This document shows, one piece after another, positions 60,825 through 64,000 of a stretch of 64,000 bases of DNA. Within the stretch, counting starts at the first letter, position 1. Every line of letters starts with the position of its first letter. Source of the stretch: Pseudomonas putida (GTDB lineage: Bacteria; Pseudomonadota; Gammaproteobacteria; Pseudomonadales; Pseudomonadaceae); assembly GCF_002906855.1 (NCBI RefSeq), contig NZ_MINI01000048.1:496001-560000 (forward strand), written 5' to 3'. Made by a program: the position numbers and the translations under genes. The notes below the pieces were generated by a model. That model was not told the origin of the DNA. It ran no database searches and saw only the letters and a program-made list of their open reading frames with translations.

Positions 60825-62159
60825 GTGCCTTCCGCGTTTCGTTTTACCCCGCTGTTCATTGCGTTGACTGCAACGATCCCCTTCGCCGCCCAGGCAGATG
60901 AAGACAAGGCTGATGGCTTCATCGAAGGCTCGTCCTTCAACCTGCATTTTCGTAATGCCTACTTCAACCGCGACAACCACAACGCCGGCGTGCGCGACAC
61001 CCGCGAGTGGGGCCAGGGTGCGGTCGCCCGATTCGAATCCGGCTACACCCCGGGTGTGGTCGGCTTCGGCCTCGACGCCCACGCCATGCTGGGCCTGAAG
61101 CTCGACGGCGGTGGCGGCCATGCCGGCACCAGCATCCTGCCCGAGCACATCAAGGACAACGGTGAACTGGGCGCCGCCCCGCACTCGTTCTCCACGGCCG
61201 GTGCAGCGGTCAAGCTCAAGGCGTTCGACACCGAGTTGAAAGCCGGTGACCTGTTCATCACCAACCCGGTGATCGCTGGCGGTGAAACCCGCATGCTGCC
61301 GCAGACCTTCCGCGGTGTGAGCCTGACCAACCACAGCGTCTACGGCCTGCTGCTCGAAGGCGGCCAGGTCAGCTTCACCCACCCGTACAACCAGAGCGGT
61401 CACCGTCGTATCGACACCTACTACGGTTCGCTGGATGAGCACGACAAGAGCAAGCACCTGAACTGGGCGGGCGCGTCGTGGAGCGGTACCGAGAACATCA
61501 CCACCAACCTGTACGCCGCCGAGCTGAAGGACATCTGGAACCAGTACTACGCTGACTTCGACTACACCTACGTGGTCAACGACCTGGTCAGCCTCAACCC
61601 GGGCGTGCACTTCTACCACACCCAGGACACCGGCCAGGCGCTGCTGGGCAAGATCGACAACAACACCTACAGCCTGCACTTCACGGTCAACGCCGGTTAC
61701 CACAGCGTCACCGCCGCCTACCAGCGGGTCAACGGCAACACGCCGTTCGACTACATCAACCTGGGCGACAGTGTGTACCTGGACAACTCACGCATGTACT
61801 CGGACTTCAACGCCCCGAACGAGCGTTCGTGGAAGCTGCAGTACGACTACAACTTCGCCGGTATCGGCATCCCGGGCTTGAGCACGTCACTGTCGTACTC
61901 GCGCGGTGAGGCGGATCTGACCAAGGCCACCCAGGACACCAGCCACTACGACTACTACCGCGCCGATGGCAAGAACGCCATGCACTGGGAGCGGGACCTG
62001 GACGTGAAGTATGTGTTCCAGGAAGGTGACCTGAAGGATCTGGCGGTGCAGCTGCGCTATGCCACCCACCGTGGCAGCCAAGGCTATGCCTCGATCGACA
62101 GCAACAGCGACAACGATGAAGTGCGGGTGATCGTCGATTACCCACTGAACATCTTCTGA
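60825..62159 (+). CDS. OprD-family outer-membrane porin
   Basis: A 444-residue 18-stranded substrate-specific porin. Signal peptide MPSAFRFTPLFIALTATIPFAAQA, then the OprD start pattern DGFIEGSSFNLHFRNAYFNRD, QGAVARFESGYTPGVVGFGLDAHAMLGLKLDGG, and the C-terminal RYATHRGSQGY..NSDNDEVRVIVDYPLNIF ending in the outer-membrane-typical aromatic residue. GTG start with AAAGGAG upstream. The OprD subgroup takes up amino acids or organic acids; the substrate here is not determinable from sequence alone. Confidence 0.93.
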   Translation: MPSAFRFTPLFIALTATIPFAAQADEDKADGFIEGSSFNLHFRNAYFNRDNHNAGVRDTREWGQGAVARFESGYTPGVVGFGLDAHAMLGLKLDGGGGHAGTSILPEHIKDNGELGAAPHSFSTAGAAVKLKAFDTELKAGDLFITNPVIAGGETRMLPQTFRGVSLTNHSVYGLLLEGGQVSFTHPYNQSGHRRIDTYYGSLDEHDKSKHLNWAGASWSGTENITTNLYAAELKDIWNQYYADFDYTYVVNDLVSLNPGVHFYHTQDTGQALLGKIDNNTYSLHFTVNAGYHSVTAAYQRVNGNTPFDYINLGDSVYLDNSRMYSDFNAPNERSWKLQYDYNFAGIGIPGLSTSLSYSRGEADLTKATQDTSHYDYYRADGKNAMHWERDLDVKYVFQEGDLKDLAVQLRYATHRGSQGYASIDSNSDNDEVRVIVDYPLNIF

Positions 62160-62203
62160 CCTGAGACCGCTGGCGAGGGCTTTGCCCTCGTTTCGCGACA
62201 CAA

Positions 62204-62245
62204 GGCCGCCCCTACAGAAATCCTGCAGGAGCGGCTTTGCCGGGG
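62204..62245. repeat. REP-like inverted repeat
   Basis: Degenerate P. putida REP-type inversion: GCCGCCCCTACAG paired with CTGCAGGAGCGGC (11 of 13), downstream of the porin. Possibly its transcription end. Confidence 0.45.
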
Positions 62246-62293
62246 CGCCGGACCGGTCGGATTGGGCTGCAAAACAGCCCCACACGCATTTCC

Positions 62294-62334
62294 GTCGGAC
62301 AAATGTTGTCCGACAATCCGCACTTCCCTAGAAT
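62294..62334 (+). promoter_or_regulatory. Sigma-70 promoter with overlapping operator-like palindrome
   Basis: -35 TTGTCC (62306-62311), 17 bp, -10 TAGAAT (62329-62334). The -35 is embedded in a perfect palindrome GTCGGACAA-N3-TTGTCCGAC (62294-62314). The overlapping inner element TTGTC-C-GACAA also resembles GntR-family operators. A repressor bound here would block the diguanylate cyclase gene. This promoter position also rules out the in-frame ATGs upstream of 62335 as starts. Confidence 0.65.
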
Positions 62335-62374
62335 GTCGCCCGCCGCAAATGGCCCTGCCTCAGCAGTAGCGCGC

Positions 62375-63871
62375 ATGCCCACTCGATCACCGCGTTTCGC
62401 ACTCTACAGGTCGCACCCCGAGCTGATCCTCAACCTGGGCAGTTGCCTTGCCGTGCTCGCCATCGTGGCCATCGTCAGCTACCTGCTGGCCCGCGAGCGC
62501 GAAAACGTCGAGCAATCGGCCATGCGCTCCTCCAGCAACATCGTGCAGTTGATCGAAAGCGATATCCTGCGCAATGTCGAACTCTACGATCAGTCCCTGC
62601 GCGGACTGATCTGGGCCGTGCGGCACCCGGAGGTATTGAAGGTTGCCCCCGAACTGCGCCAACAGATCCTGTTCAATCAGACCTTCGCCGCCCCGGTGCG
62701 AGGTGACATCCTCTGGCTGAATGCCAAAGGCGATGTGGTCGGTGACTCGATCAGCATCAAACCACGCCAGGCCAACTTCGCCGACACCCCGGCGTTCCAG
62801 GCTCATCGCGACAACCCGCACCTCGGCTTGTTCATCAGCCCACCCTTCAAGGCAAGGCTGGGCGACCTCGACTGGTGCATCAGTTTCAGCCGGCGCATCT
62901 CTGCAGTTGACGGCTCCTTTGCAGGGCTGGCCGCAGGCGCGTTGCGCCTGTCCTATTTCAATCAGCTGTTCCAACGCCTGGACATCGGTGATGAGAGCAG
63001 CATCAACCTGCTCAATACCGACGGCCAGTTGCTCGCCCGCCAGCCAACCCGGGACAAGGATCCGCTGATCGGCACCAACTTCGGCGACCGGCCCAACTTC
63101 AAACGCATCCTGGGAGAACGCAGCGGCAGCTTCACCGCCAGATCCAGCGTGTACGGCACCCAGCGTATCTATACCTTTGCCCGGGTTGCCGACCTTCCCT
63201 TGATCGTGCTCGTGGCGCATTCGGCCGAGGAAGTCTTCCAATCGTGGCGACGTACCGCCATCGTCGTCAGCGTCGCAACCGGGGTGCTGTGCATCGGCAT
63301 TCTCTGGCTGACCCTGCTGCTGAGTCGCGAACTGCGCCGCCGCCACGAAGCCGAACAAGGGCTGGCGACCCTGGCCGCCACCGACAGCCTGACCGGCCTG
63401 GCCAACCGCCGCCGGCTGGACCAGGTACTGCGCCAGGAATGGTCGCGCGCGCAGCGCAACCGCAAGCCGTTGGCAGTACTGATGGTGGATGTGGATCACT
63501 TCAGGGCATTCAACCAGCGCCATGGCCATGCAGGGGGTGACCATGCGTTGCGTGAGGTCGCCAGCACGCTGCAACTTTGCATTCGCCGTCCGGCCGACCT
63601 GGCTGCACGGTATGGCGGCGAAGAGTTTCAGGTGCTCTTGCCGGAGACAGAGCTGGCCGGCGCATTGGTACTGGCTGAGCGCATCCGCGCGCAGGTCGAA
63701 TCACTGGCGCCATTTGCTGACGATCATCACGCGGTGACGGTGAGCATTGGCGTCGGGGTCTATACCCCCGGCACCCAGCAAGATCTCACACAAGTGCTGG
63801 GTGCCGCGGACGAAGCGCTCTACCGGGCCAAGGCCAATGGCCGCAACCGGGTCGAGGGGCCGTTGGACTAG
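62375..63871 (+). CDS. Membrane-bound diguanylate cyclase with periplasmic sensor
   Basis: A 498-residue c-di-GMP synthase. TM1 (residues 20-40, LGSCLAVLAIVAIVSYLLA) and TM2 (residues 292-315) bracket a periplasmic Cache/PDC-like sensor. The GGDEF domain starts TDSLTGLANRRRLDQVL; the active-site signature is GGEEF (ARYGGEEFQVLLPE), and the inhibitory RxxD motif appears as RRPAD. The Met at 62375 is used because the promoter's -10 lies at 62329; two ATGs upstream are within the promoter. The product may feed biofilm control relevant to the nearby adhesin locus, which is inference. Confidence 0.9.
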   Translation: MPTRSPRFALYRSHPELILNLGSCLAVLAIVAIVSYLLARERENVEQSAMRSSSNIVQLIESDILRNVELYDQSLRGLIWAVRHPEVLKVAPELRQQILFNQTFAAPVRGDILWLNAKGDVVGDSISIKPRQANFADTPAFQAHRDNPHLGLFISPPFKARLGDLDWCISFSRRISAVDGSFAGLAAGALRLSYFNQLFQRLDIGDESSINLLNTDGQLLARQPTRDKDPLIGTNFGDRPNFKRILGERSGSFTARSSVYGTQRIYTFARVADLPLIVLVAHSAEEVFQSWRRTAIVVSVATGVLCIGILWLTLLLSRELRRRHEAEQGLATLAATDSLTGLANRRRLDQVLRQEWSRAQRNRKPLAVLMVDVDHFRAFNQRHGHAGGDHALREVASTLQLCIRRPADLAARYGGEEFQVLLPETELAGALVLAERIRAQVESLAPFADDHHAVTVSIGVGVYTPGTQQDLTQVLGAADEALYRAKANGRNRVEGPLD

Positions 63872-64000
63872 GAACGGGCGCGGGCGGCGTTGCGCAGCGC
63901 TTTCACCTGGTCGTGGTTACGCTGTACGCCCTGCAGTTGCTTCTCTACCAACGCATAGCTCGGATCACTGGCCATGCGGCCAAGCTTGACCAGTTTCTCG
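63868..64000 (-). CDS. C-terminal 43 residues of an unidentified protein (runs off the window)
   Basis: Minus-strand frame ending in TAG at 63868-63870 and reading EKLVKLGRMASDPSYALVEK then QLQGVQRNHDQVKALRNAARARS. The sequence is charged and helical. It overlaps the last two bases of the diguanylate cyclase gene in a convergent arrangement. Family not recognised. Confidence 0.6.
   Translation of the reverse strand, partial: EKLVKLGRMASDPSYALVEKQLQGVQRNHDQVKALRNAARARS

Overview
The window is about 64 kb of high-GC chromosome from a gammaproteobacterium. Gene content and order point to the Pseudomonas putida group: iscS-iscR-cysE-trmJ-suhB, secF-secD-yajC-tgt-queA, a cyoABCDE operon next to hmp/norR, a LapF-type giant adhesin with its type I secretion genes, and P. 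putida-style REP sequences. I see no insertion sequence, integrase, phage or CRISPR array. Most of the window is core genome; the accessory parts are the adhesin, an orphan RHS/TccC-type protein and a patch of decayed genes.

1-10,430: housekeeping genes. Fe-S assembly (iscS partial, iscR with two Isc-box-like sites), cysteine synthesis (cysE), tRNA methylation (trmJ), suhB, a glycine-zipper envelope protein, the Sec accessory genes, queuosine synthesis (tgt, queA) and a tRNA-Leu(CAA) gene with its own promoter and terminator. 10,430-12,920: a 10-bp tandem repeat, a trypsin-like lipoprotein, gene remnants including the head of an addiction-module antidote, and a bestrophin-family channel. 12,948-18,442: a four-gene ABC importer of the PhnCDE type, divergent from selD-selU and therefore probably a selenium-oxyanion importer. 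18,484-22,000: small genes (LprI-like, membrane protein, GNAT, YkgJ-like) and alaC.

22,155-31,265: respiration and nitric-oxide defence. cyoABCDE (cytochrome bo3 oxidase plus heme O synthase) has a perfect ANR/FNR box far upstream, followed by a DsbB-family protein, the flavohemoprotein hmp and its divergent sigma-54 activator norR.

31,403-48,475: a LapF/BapA-type adhesin of about 4,100 residues with 38 Ig-like repeats, followed by an overlapping TolC/ABC/HlyD type I secretion operon. As written, the adhesin frame is broken at 35,855-35,857 by what looks like a 61-nt out-of-frame deletion inside repeat 16, so either the strain has lost the adhesin or the repeat array is mis-assembled.

48,674-64,000: a CheV-type coupling protein, a small secreted protein, a second YkgJ-family protein, an RND efflux pair co-transcribed with its own two-component system, the orphan TccC-like protein with an unrecognised AT-richer C-terminal domain, a small secreted protein, an OprD-family porin, a membrane diguanylate cyclase whose promoter is overlapped by a strong palindrome, and the C-terminal end of an unidentified gene. 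Long reverse-frame ORFs inside the GC-rich genes, especially opposite the adhesin, were treated as shadows.
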